From positions 75,879,542 through 75,943,541 of the forward strand of contig NC_073746.1 of the NCBI RefSeq assembly GCF_029784135.1: a DNA stretch of 64,000 nucleotides, written 5' to 3'. Every line of letters starts with the position of its first letter. The first letter of the stretch is position 1. Below are positions 47,006 to 56,670 of the stretch, in pieces. The notes under the pieces are model-generated. The model saw nothing but the letters and a program-made list of their open reading frames with translations. It did no database searches and was not told the origin of the DNA. The DNA comes from Toxorhynchites rutilus septentrionalis (Eukaryota; Arthropoda; Insecta; Diptera; Culicidae). The translations under genes and the position numbers were made by a program.

Positions 47006-47850
47006 TTTCATTTTTTTAACTTTGAATCTCTCTCTATAAAGGCATCCGAATTCTCGAAAGCGACAGTTCTTTATAGCAACAATTCTCTATAACGACGGTC
47101 CCTTGCGATGTCGCTATAGGGAGCTTTCACCGTATCTCTGATGAAACATTGCATCCTTGAATCATAATTTATTGGACACATCAAAGTTTACAGCACAGAT
47201 AAATTCAGAGCCATATTTTCCGACGGTTCGTTTCACAAACTTTTATTTCTGACCGCTCTTCTAATTCGTGACATGTTCAATTGCTAAACTCTCAAATTAT
47301 ATTTCCATTTCATCATGGAAAAACTTATAGTCGAGCAACGTTTACAGTATATATATATAGTTTGCAAACTCAAACCATTTTATTGTGAGCATTGACGAAG
47401 CCCATAGCATGGCTTCGTGAAACAATGGACCAATTCGGTAGCGAATTAGTGAGCAATTATTCTCTTGTTTTGGATCTCGCCTGGAGCGAGTGATTCGACA
47501 CCTGTGGGCTACTTTTTGTGAAGACACATCTCGTCTATACGGTTAAACCAGCAACGATTGCAGGGTTACCAAACTTCCAGATTTATCCGGAATTTATCTG
47601 AAATCCTCTAGACGCAGCGGAACATACAGACGTATAGACATCCATATTATCCTTTGTATAGTTAAGACAGTTTATGATTCGTCGCGAGGAGTTCCCAAGA
47701 AATATAAATTTGTTTTTGCGGACAAGTTTGCTGGAAATCTAATAATGTGCTGATCTGAGGAATCTGCAGCTGTGACCGGAAGACTCCGATTTTTATCACA
47801 GCCAACAACATGAACTCACAGCTATACATGGTGTTTAATAAGTTCGAATA
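47006..47850. other. Spacer with a pogo-like terminal fragment
   Basis: 47035-47130 contains CTCTATAAAGGCATCCGAAT, CTTTATAGCAACAATTCTCT and TCGCTATAGGGAGCTTTCAC. This is the style of subterminal repeats at ends of pogo/Tigger elements, here a lone end. The rest has no recognised content. Confidence 0.4.
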
Positions 47851-48262
47851 CACTTTAAAAATGTGCTAAAAATGGAAATACAAGATATTCTTCAAAACCT
47901 TAACGACATATTAGCTAATGACGCACGATTATTTTGGACATTGTGCGGGTGTTGCAACTCATTAGAGTCTCATCAGAAAAAACGATCTCCTGACCTGCGT
48001 GCCGCGAAAGTATCAGTTTGTCTCTGTCCAGTCTCTTCTTCGTTGTAGCCTTCGTTACCCCGTGAACCTTGCATTTATTGTACGGCTTGTACCCCAGGTC
48101 TTTTGTCATGATGGTGTGGGCAGTCCCGATCGACACATCCAGGTCAGTCAAATTTGCTCAAAACTGGGCCACGAGTCAAGAAATTGTCAATTGATGCAGG
48201 GGTATAACCGATGCAGAATCCGACTTCATACCGGGATTTGCTTAAAAAAGATGGGCTAAAAC
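47851..48262 (-). pseudogene. Tc1/mariner (D37E-like) transposase relic
   Basis: Minus-strand frame 48151-47915: LDVSIGTAHTIMTKDLGYKP (helix-turn-helix end), KCKVHGVTKATTKKRLDRDK and LSRHAGQEIVFSDETLMS. The last part carries the first catalytic Asp of the DDE/D triad (FSDE). After that the frame breaks and no convincing second and third catalytic blocks are seen. The sequence style matches the mosquito D37E family to which the relic at 52.3-52.8 kb belongs, which carries the complementary C-terminal half; they are 4 kb apart and need not be one insertion. Confidence 0.6.
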
Positions 48263-48281
48263 TTCCAAGGGATAACAGACT

Positions 48282-48766
48282 TTTTTATCCCATTTATTTA
48301 TTTAAGGCGTATTAGCATTTTAGCTGTAACAGAGCCGAATTTTAATCGTGTACATGTCACATGGTTATCATATCTATAATTAGCACATTACACAGTTGCC
48401 ATTCGCCAGTATTCCTTCTATACCATTACACATATGGTACATTCACACAGTAGCCATTTAGGCGTAAGGGTATTCTTTCTGTTCTTCCATTATCCAGTTG
48501 GACCACCGGACAGCGGAGACAGTTGATTGATCATTGTTGAGTTATTTATAGAACAGTAGCCCGATGTGTCTGGCAGAGCAGAGCAGTTGTATGGATGAAT
48601 CGATCTTATTTCGACCGTGGATCGATCTCCATCGCTGATGATTGTTGCGTGGACGTAGCTATTCTGTAACAACACAAAGATGGTCAATGAGGGCCCTGAG
48701 TTTTGAACTCACGATCGATCGCTTACTAAGCGAACGCGCAACCAATGTGGCTACGGAGACCCCCAT
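48282..48766 (-). mobile_element. tRNA-related SINE, 485 bp, 13-bp target duplication
   Basis: On the minus strand the element begins GGGGGTCTCCGTAGCCACAT with an A-box-like TAGCCACATTGGTTGCGCG and a B-box-like GAGTTCAAAACTC. It runs through a long unrelated body and ends in a TAAATAAATAAA-type tail. The perfect 13-bp duplication GGGATAACAGACT lies at 48269-48281 and 48767-48779. It belongs to a different family from the SINEs at 28.1 and 54.8 kb (different body and tail). Confidence 0.85.
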
Positions 48767-48779
48767 GGGATAACAGACT

Positions 48780-49477
48780 CAAAATGCGTGGTTTTGATTC
48801 AGCGGTAATGCTGCAATAGCGATGGACAGCATTTTTCTTCTTATTACACTATGTATTGCACGGGCGCAGCTGGAAGGGGGAATCAAAGAAAAGGGACGTT
48901 TGTTCCTTATGAACATGTAGGGTAGGGCGGTGCTAGTTGGTCATTTTTGAATAAAATTTGGCTATAACTTTGTAGTACGAAGTTTTGCGTTAGAATGTTA
49001 TGTACCACAATGAAGCTTACCTTTTACCCTTTCAATGAAAAATAACCAGAGATTCAATTATTTGACTTTTTTTTTATATTTCAGAATAACCCCACACACG
49101 GGGTAAGTTGGTCAATAATAGGCAAGTTTTTTTGAGCAAATAATAAACGTTTTGCCATTAGAAGTTTCCTTCATTATAAATTATTAAATTAAATCAAAAC
49201 AAAAACAGTTAACTAATATCATGTAGCAAGTAAAAAAACAAATTAATGAAAATTTCGATTCGATTCGATTCTTTGTTTTTAAGAGGCTTCAAACTTTGTA
49301 GTTTATTCGCCTCTAGTGAAAATTTCAAATTATCATCGTTGTGGAAAATTAGTCAAACAATCTTTTCTAGCGATTTCGTAGAACGGATAATTTCAACTTG
49401 CACATCTGCACGTATCCATCCTTTGGCGTCTAAAAATGGATGAACGCAGCAAGTCATGCAGCGTATTTGTAATAAGA
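48780..49477. other. Spacer with pogo-like end words
   Basis: GCTAGTTGGTCATTTTTGA (about 48932) and GGGGTAAGTTGGTCAATAAT (about 49100) are the kind of words seen at ends of some mosquito DNA transposons, but no inverted partner was found. No gene. Confidence 0.4.
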
Positions 49478-49624
49478 CGTCGTGCACAAATTACGTAACG
49501 CAAAATATCCGGATTTTGGACCTCTCCCCCCTCCCAACGTAACGCAACTTCCTATCTCTAATACACAATAAGTAACGTAACCTCGACCCCTCCCCTCCTC
49601 GCGTTACGCAATTTGTGCACGACG
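49478..49624. mobile_element. 147-bp palindromic MITE
   Basis: Left arm CGTCGTGCACAAATTACGTA at 49478 and right arm ending TGCGCAATTTGTGCACGACG-like (GCGTTACGCAATTTGTGCAC then GACG) at 49624. The arms are about 24 bp and nearly perfect, with further GTAACG words towards the centre. The whole unit can fold into one long hairpin. TSD not certain. Confidence 0.75.
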
Positions 49625-52255
49625 CCTAGGAATTTATTTAATATCAAAAGTGCTCAGAGAACGTTCTGCAATAGGGTTGACAAAGAACATGATTGTGAAA
49701 CATTCTCTGATTACAATTAATAAAAATTAGTGAGTAACAAATGAAAATATGAGGATCGTTTATAGCAAAAACAAAAGGACAAACATTCCTCTGGGAGAAC
49801 GCTCCACATACGACAACAAAAATGATTCCTCGTTTATCTGTTTTCATCCTTATATTGTCCACTGATAACCACTCAGAAAACTGTCCAACTCTGCAATGTG
49901 TGATAATGCACATCGAATGACTTTGTTTTCCTTCTCTTCTCTTTTTCCCCGTTATTCCAGGTACTTTCCAACGCTTCTCGACAGCTCTGATCGATGACAG
50001 TTTTCAGCAGCAGCAACATTGTGTGTGCAAGCACGAGGACAAAACTTTCCCACCAGACGGATGACGAAGTGGTCTCCTCATGGACGCGAGACAAAGCGAA
50101 ACGAACCGTACGAACGAAGGGAAAGTGAGTTTTTTTTTTGTTGGTGATCCTATCTCGGAATTCTCTCCCATGACCACCTCGGTTCGAAGTACGAAGCGCT
50201 CGGGTTTTCCATGACAGTCATAATTACGTTTGGCAGCAACTTTTTCATGTTGCATTTTTTCCCCACTATGTGTTTCCCGCAAACGAGCAAACGAGAGAGA
50301 ACACAAACAGTGCCCTGGGATGTCCAAACCTTATAGTTGGGTTGAATAAACATTGTTTTTGTTGTTGAGTTAGAGTTTGTTGAGTTTTGCGAACTGAATA
50401 CGAAACAGACGGACCGCTGCTGTGAGGATACATATGTGGGTGTATCTGATTGAAAGCTTGAGCGCCCGCTTTTGGTCTGACCATTGACCAAAAAGGTCAA
50501 TGTTTAGTGGAAATAATTTTGTCGGATTTTTCCACGTATTGTTTTTGTTATTTCGAGTACCTGCAGGTGTTGTGAACAAAAGATAAGAAGCGATTCGTTT
50601 CAGTGTTTTCACTAGAAAACGTAAACATTGACTTTCTATGTTATAAAAATGAGATTTTATATTGAAGAAAACTTCCTGCTTCTGTATTTTTACAATTAAA
50701 AATGAACACATAGAAGTTGGAAAATGATGAAAATCATACCGATCCCTCTGGTTTACAAAAAAAAACAGAAACATGCAATTACGTTCTTCTCTATAACGTT
50801 AATTTTTTTTTGCTTCTCTAACAAATCAAAAGGATCATTGAATAGCACATCGTTAAGACAGAAACGATGTGGCGAGCCTTCAAACGCTAAGTTGAAATCT
50901 TTCTGGCCGGCTTCATGAACACGAAGCAGTTCATTAAAAGTTCCCGGGCGCGCTGCTGCTTGCTGCTAATGACCAGACTTTATACTACGACTTCATTTCT
51001 TCTTAGGATTTGATGTTTACCTCCCCCTATTTTCCAATTGTTTCTTCTCGGAATATTTTCGCTTCTACCGCAGTCGGTTTGTGATCAACAGATCCGAACA
51101 CAAAGAGCAGCCATTAATTTCTTCGACTAATGTCGGCTGTTGAGTGATTACTGAGCACAATGAAGTTGGCGTTTCTGCGAAGAAACAAACTTCGACATAT
51201 GAATTGTCCTGGCAAATTAACAATGCCTCGGGAAAGTCAATAGAATTATTTCATTCAAATGAGTACCCTGATAAGGGACTAATCCCACTAGATGGAAGAG
51301 ATTTCCTATCCCGCATCTATCCCCATTCATAGCTTAGTAATTAGGTTCACTAGCTAAAGTGTTCCACAATTCATCGCATAATAGTATTTACTTATTATCT
51401 TCAACGACAAATGAAGGACAAGGATATATAGTCAGTTAGTTGATGCCTGAAGCGCTACGCATACACAAACACGCCTGCCACAGAGCAGTGGGTGTTTGGT
51501 GAGTCGAGAAACCGCAGACAAATCTCCCCAACGGCGCTATGATATAGCAACACGTGCCCGTTGTTGCCGCTTTTCCAGCTTCATCCTGCTTCACGCATCT
51601 TCGTGAATGATTTCATTTGTTTTGCCGGATTCCTGAAGCGCTGAGATCAGTTGCGGTTGTTCTGTTCTCGAACATTCCTCGGGACAGCTCCCAACCAGAC
51701 CCTCTCGGTCGGTGGGAGTGGGGAGGTGGAATCGACCCCGCGGGGAGATTTGCGAATTCATACAACTTTATTAAGGCATATAAAAAGGTTTTCCGTGTAG
51801 GACACAAAAGTGTTTCAAATCTGCTCTCACAGCAGCACTGTCCCCCGCATCGAGACTGCCGGGGGGAATCGTACAGGGCTTGGTCCTTCCTTTCTCTTCT
51901 GTCAGAATGCCGCATTTTACGCATGGGAACCGGATACGGATACGGCGGGGGAATGTAATAATCCCCACGTTAACACCCTTGTCGGTTACCCAGTGAATTT
52001 GAAACTCACCAAGTAAATTCAAATCACAGTTTTCATTTACCCGGTAGTTGATGTTCCATAAAGGAAAAAGTTTATTGAATTACAAAGCGTTCAGGTCCAT
52101 AATTTCAAATTTTAGTCCAACACTTGCAGCACTTTCTTTCGATTTGGAAGCGTTCGGATGTTAACATGTATTTTGACAGAGGCTTCTTAAAATCAAGAAA
52201 CCTCCAGAGAAAGTTCTATACTTTTTTTCATTGAATCCTGCGTTTATAAAACTTT
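49625..52255. other. 2.6 kb without a supported gene
   Basis: Two suggestive but unproven items. First, an exon-like stretch at about 49964-50126 bounded by GTTATTCCAG and AAAGTGAGTT; its best frame (DSFQQQQHCVCKHEDKTFPP) ends in a stop. Second, a TATA-like CATATAAAAAGG at 51778 within a GC-richer patch (51640-51990) with overlapping frames on both strands. No domain recognised. Confidence 0.35.
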
Positions 52256-52783
52256 TTACAAAAGTGCTTCGATGCCCTGCCAGGTGGCCTTACGCCAGTT
52301 GGCCGGAACCATAGCCATGGTCGACGAGAAGATGGATATCGGCATTTTATTCAGCTCTTTCGTGGCCGTGGCGATCAGCGGATTTTTCGTTTTGGCCACG
52401 AAATTGTTGGGATAAATCCTCCGTTTGAGATGCGCATAGTAATTTTTTATCGGTCGCACATGGACGACGTAATGTTCCGTTACAGTTTTGATGAATTTTT
52501 GTACTTTTCTTCGGATAACCTCCATCAAAGTTTGGATTCTCTGTTGGTGAACTTCGGCGGTCGTTTTTTTCCACGATCTCTTCATGTCTGCAGCATCCCG
52601 AGTCACTTTGGTAGCTTTTTTCAATTTCCGCTTGACAATTGCCCAATATTTTTCGACTGGGCATAACTGGGGGCAATTGGGAGGATTGTGGTCTTTTTCA
52701 TTGTAATCGACCCCATTGTCACGGTACCACTGAAGCACCTCTCGACTGTAGTGGCAGCTTGCAAGATTTGGCCAAAACACCAC
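52256..52783 (-). pseudogene. D37E-type mariner/Tc1 transposase, C-terminal half, catalytic Asp lost
   Basis: A 175-codon open frame that begins abruptly inside the catalytic core. FWPNLASCHYSREVLQWYRD corresponds to the second catalytic block, normally FWPDLA; the Asp is Asn (residue 6). The third block is NPPNCPQLCPVEKYWAIVKR, with catalytic Glu at residue 44. There are 37 residues between the mutated Asp and the Glu, the spacing that defines the D37E group first described in mosquitoes. A basic region and a C-terminal tail (VVHVRPIKNYYAHLKRRIYP, then about 50 residues) follow, the last part possibly read-through. The N-terminal half is absent and no terminal inverted repeats were found. 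Confidence 0.8.
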
Positions 52784-53125
52784 CGAACCTTAGTGAACCT
52801 TAATGTATAAAAGGAGATGTTTCTGCAGACACTCTTCCATTTAATTTTAACATTGTATCATTTGTGATGAGAACCAGGTTTTCTGTTCAGAGCTGCAAAG
52901 ACCTTGCCAAATAAGTGTAGCATTATAAAAAAAGACAGTGGCCTTATAAAATTCCAGACCAGGGACTTATCCGAAATTCATCTTCAAATTAACGTGAAAT
53001 TCTTACCGGCGAATGATACAGGTTTTTCAAACAATTTGCTGTCAAAAGATTTCAGATACGTCTACTACGACCGCTGCTGAAAAAAGAACAGTGATTCTCC
53101 GGATTCTAACTGTATCAAACCCTAT
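52784..53125. other. Short spacer, nothing recognised
   Basis: Between the D37E relic and the GGCCGAGG foldback. No coding or repeat structure noted. Confidence 0.4.
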
Positions 53126-54160
53126 GGCCGAGGATATAGTGAACGCGATGCGGTGAGGGCGCGGGCGCGGGATCGATTGCGGGAAAGCTCTTTTGGTTAC
53201 GACTGTGGAAATCAAATGCAAACCGCCCGGACCTGACATAGTAAACGCGATGCGAACGCGATTTCAATGCGGCGAAACTGTGTGTGGAGAGTTTTGCCGC
53301 GAGTGAACGCAGGTGGTGGTTGCCAGACGATTTTCATAAATATCTTCACAATCGAACTCATCGAATGGAAATAAAGATTGAGTTGTTAAATTATTATTTT
53401 CGTATTGTTCGATGAATTATATAACTTTATTCTAATTTGCATAATGCATATAATGAAAACGGTACGTCAAGGGCTTTCCATTTACAGGTAAACTTCGATA
53501 TAACGTACATTTCACTTTCAAAATTGTACGTTGTACCGAATTGTACGTTATATCGAAGCATAATAAAGTTCTCACAAACGTAGTCTATAATACATTATTG
53601 TGTTGCTGTTTTAGTACAGTTAATGAATAACTTCAATCAGAAAACGAAGCCAGCCTTTCTCATGATGTTTCCCTTCGTACTGTTGATTAAAACTTGATTC
53701 ATTTAGAATCCGGAATTACAAAACCAACTGTATTTCGGGATTGATTGAAGGTACAAATTTTTTTTTAGCATCATAATACAGATAATTCATTGTTCTATCA
53801 GAAAATTATTGAGAAAAAAATTTCTTTACACTTTGGAAATGTGTACGTTATATCGAGGTAAAATATACGTTATATCGAGTGACGTTATATCGAGGGTACG
53901 TTATAACGAGGGTACGTTATATCGAAGTTTCCCTGTACCATGTTCACAAATAAAAACGATCTCACAATTCAACTGTTTACAAAATGAAGACATGTTATCA
54001 TATCTGACATCCTTGTGTTGGGTTGTTTACATGTGGAATGGAGTGGAATGAAACATGAAACGCGCAATCCAAAGCGATCAGTATGGCATAGCACGCGATG
54101 AGCTCAAATTCGTCGCTCCGCACCGCATCATACCGCACCGCGTTTACTATGTCCTCGGCC
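53126..54160. mobile_element. GGCCGAGG foldback element, about 1.03 kb
   Basis: The left end GGCCGAGGATATAGTGAACG at 53126 pairs with the right end CGTTTACTATGTCCTCGGCC at 54160 over about 30 bp. Possible TSD TAT on both sides. A second copy of the left-end motif (ACATAGTAAACGCGATGCG) starts at about 53237, so the end is duplicated. A MITE (53485-53935) is nested inside, so the element proper is about 580 bp. A one-ended relative is at 15819-15990. Confidence 0.7.
53485..53935 (-). mobile_element. 451-bp MITE, TA target duplication (copy B)
   Basis: Ends CAGGTAAACTTCGATATAAC and ATATCGAAGTTTCCCTG, flanked by TA (53483-53484, 53936-53937). Multiple subterminal ACGTTATATCGAGG words. Internal sequence is the reverse complement of copy A at 45386-45803 (CTTTCTCATGATGTTTC, GTACTGTTGATTAAAA, AGAATCCGGAATTAC). 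Confidence 0.85.
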
Positions 54161-54825
54161 TATTTGAGTCTCTGCTCCATAATTACCCTTTTTCTAATCG
54201 ACGGAACTGGGGGACAACTTGAAATGCGGTAGGTTAATTATCGAGTGACGATGTGTCCATGAGAATTAATTTGTGGTCAAAATCAACGTTTTACAACCAA
54301 AACAAAGCCCTTATTTCATTTAAAAGATTGAGAAAATTTTAAGGGGTTGTGTCTAGGACACAACCGCATTTTCGACGTAGAACTACGGAATTATTGTTTA
54401 TTTATCACTTCGGATATTTTTTTAGAATCCATCGAAATTTTTGTAATAACTTTTTAGAAGAATAGTTTAGTGGTGTAGAGAGAGTCGTAGTTTTGTAGAA
54501 ACAGCTGAAGACAGGTTAATCATGATTCATTCTTTCCTTCGCGTGAACAACGAGCACGAGAATAATAGCATCGCAAGCGTTATTTTTAATTTGAGTGTTA
54601 TAGTTTTAACAATTATCATGACAATCTTTTTTCAGTTGACGTACACACGCTCACGGGAGATTATATGTTTGTTCCCTCACCACTATCTTCGTTGACGACA
54701 TTGAGTTTCGTTTTCCGAGTACAACGATAAAACAATAATTAATTTTCAGGTGGAACGAATTCACTTTTTAAATAAAAATTATGAATGAAAATTTAATTTT
54801 CCGTATCGCATATGTATTCTATGTA
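54161..54825. other. Spacer with a 9-bp stem hairpin
   Basis: GGTTGTGTC-TAG-GACACAACC at 54345-54365 is a perfect 9-bp stem, followed by GCATTTTCGACGTAGAACTACG. The same association recurs at 13009-13055 and 16160-16200, so it is the end of a dispersed repeat. No gene. Confidence 0.5.
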
Positions 54826-54834
54826 AAAGAGTAA

Positions 54835-55063
54835 CACTTTTTCTTCTTCTTCTTCTTAAATGGCATTTAAGTTCTTAATCGCACATAAGTTCCTAGAGGA
54901 AATTCGCCCTATCAACGTGGTATTACTTGCGTTATTTTTATTAGTACATAGTTGAGACCAAATAACTAAATAACACGCCTTGAATGACCCCGACCACAAA
55001 GGGAATCGAACCCGCACCCCCGGCATATTAAGTGTGACGCTAATCACTCGGCCACGTGAGCAC
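54835..55063 (-). mobile_element. tRNA-derived SINE (second copy), 9-bp target duplication
   Basis: On the minus strand: A box GTGGCCGAGTGATTAGCGTC, B box GGGTTCGATTCCC, then the shared body words ATTCAAGGCGTGTTATTT and TCTCAACTATGTACTAAT, ending in a GAAGAAGAAGAA tail. AAAGAGTAA flanks it at 54826-54834 and 55064-55072. Same family as 28085-28358 but lacking an internal block present there. Confidence 0.85.
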
Positions 55064-55105
55064 AAAGAGTAAGACGTTTTTCGCAAATTGTGAAAATATA
55101 TTATA

Positions 55106-56670
55106 CTAGCTGACCCGGCAAACTTCGTCCCGCCCAAAATTTATTTTTCCTTATCACATCAACGTTTTCTTACTAAGCGCACGTTCATAGGTCCAATCGC
55201 GAAACTGTTCATTGATTGATATTCTAATCTACCCTTTAAATTTATTTTTTACCTTAAAATTTCAGTACTCCTACCAAAACTCGATATCAGATTATTTTCA
55301 GACACATTTCTCGTGCAAGATTTTTCATTCACTTGCAAATAACATGTTTCTCCGTTACATGGAATAAATGTTTGATACAGAAAATATGATACAATGAAGA
55401 CAGCCCTAAATCGGACAATTCCTTTCTCGCGTTTTGCTCTTATCAACACATTCGGCGATTCATTTTTATTTATATAGATGGAAGACGATATAGGAGTGCG
55501 TTTTATCACATTAAAATCCATTTCCACTTTCGAACCAAGATCAATTTCGTTAGCGCAAACATCAAATGGACTAACAACACTTGTCAATATGTAATTGTAG
55601 AACATATGCGAATTGAATTTTTCGATTTTTCCCATTTTCCTTCAGAGTTTTCCGAAAATTTTTAATTGTCGTGTTTGGTTAGAATATGTTTGATTGAAAT
55701 ATGTGTATTATTTTTATGGGACTCCCTCTCCATTCCAGAGGAGGGAAGGGTGTCGTACCATCATAGAAACATTTCTCGTACCCAAAACCCTCACATCCCA
55801 AATTTGGCTCTATTCGCCTGATTGATTTTCGAGTAATGCAGCCCCTACCTTAGGGAGGGGAGGAGTGTCAAACAACCATTGAAACATTTATTGTCTCCTG
55901 AAATCTCCATATGCCAAATTTGGTTCCTTTAGCTTGAAAATTTCTTGAGTAATGCAGAAATTTGTGTTTCATTTGTATGGCAGCCTCCTCTTAGAGAGGG
56001 GGGAAGAATGTCTAACCACTATAGAAACATTGATTGCACCCTAAAACCGACACGTACCAAATTTGGTTTCGCTTGCTTGATTATTCCCGAGTAATGCAGA
56101 AATTTGTGTTTCATTTGTATGGCAGCCCCCCTTAGAGAGGGGAGAGGAGTGCCTAACCACCATAGAAACATTTATTGCGTCCTAAAACTTTCAAATGTCA
56201 ACTGTGGTTTCGTTTGCTTGATTAATTCCCGTGTAACATTTATTGCATCCTAAAACTTCCACTTGTCAACTGTGGTTTCGTTTGCTTGATTAATTCCCGA
56301 GTAATGCAGAAATTTGTGTTTTATTCGTGTTTTTGAGCTGTCTTTATTTTATTATATTTTCTGTATCAAACATGTATTCCATGTAACAGAGAAACATGTT
56401 ATTTGCAAGTGATTAAAGAATCTTGAAAGAGAATTGTGTATAAAAATAATTTTATATTGCAATGACAAGTTTTGGTAGAAGTACTAGGAGATTTATAGTA
56501 AAAGTAATTTTCAAAAGGTCAAAGGTCAATCAATCAATCAGTTCTCAGTTCAGTTCTGCGATTGGACCCACATTTCAACATCAAAATTAATAGAATGGAC
56601 ATCAGAATCAATAGAATGGTCAATAATTATCCTACATCTGATCAATTAATATTTTTGGCCGGATAAGATT
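55106..56670 (-). mobile_element. Helitron-like foldback with internal tandem repeats
   Basis: Minus-strand 3' end ...GCCGGGTCAGCTAG at 55106, followed by T. From there 55106-55420 recurs as an inverted, diverged arm at 56330-56670 (shared CATGTTATTTGCAAGTGA, TTCCATGTAAC.GAGAAACAT). The far end decays into GGCCGGATAAGATTCGTCGG, a degenerate 3'-end-like sequence, instead of a TC 5' end. The middle holds units of about 120-140 bp (CGAGTAATGCAGAAATTTGTG at about 55945, 56085, 56297). It is closely similar in reverse to 30.9-32.2 kb. A 128-codon minus-strand frame at 55249-55635 lies within the repeat and is not considered a gene. Confidence 0.7.

Noticed and set aside
49964..50126. Possible host exon between acceptor-like and donor-like sites
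   Set aside because: Best frame ends in a stop before the donor and shows no recognised domain; splice-like words are common.
51617..51958. 113-codon frame in a GC-richer patch
   Set aside because: An equally long frame lies on the opposite strand and neither has recognisable content.
55249..55635. 128-codon minus-strand frame
   Set aside because: It lies in the arm of a Helitron-like repeat whose other copy in the window does not preserve the frame.
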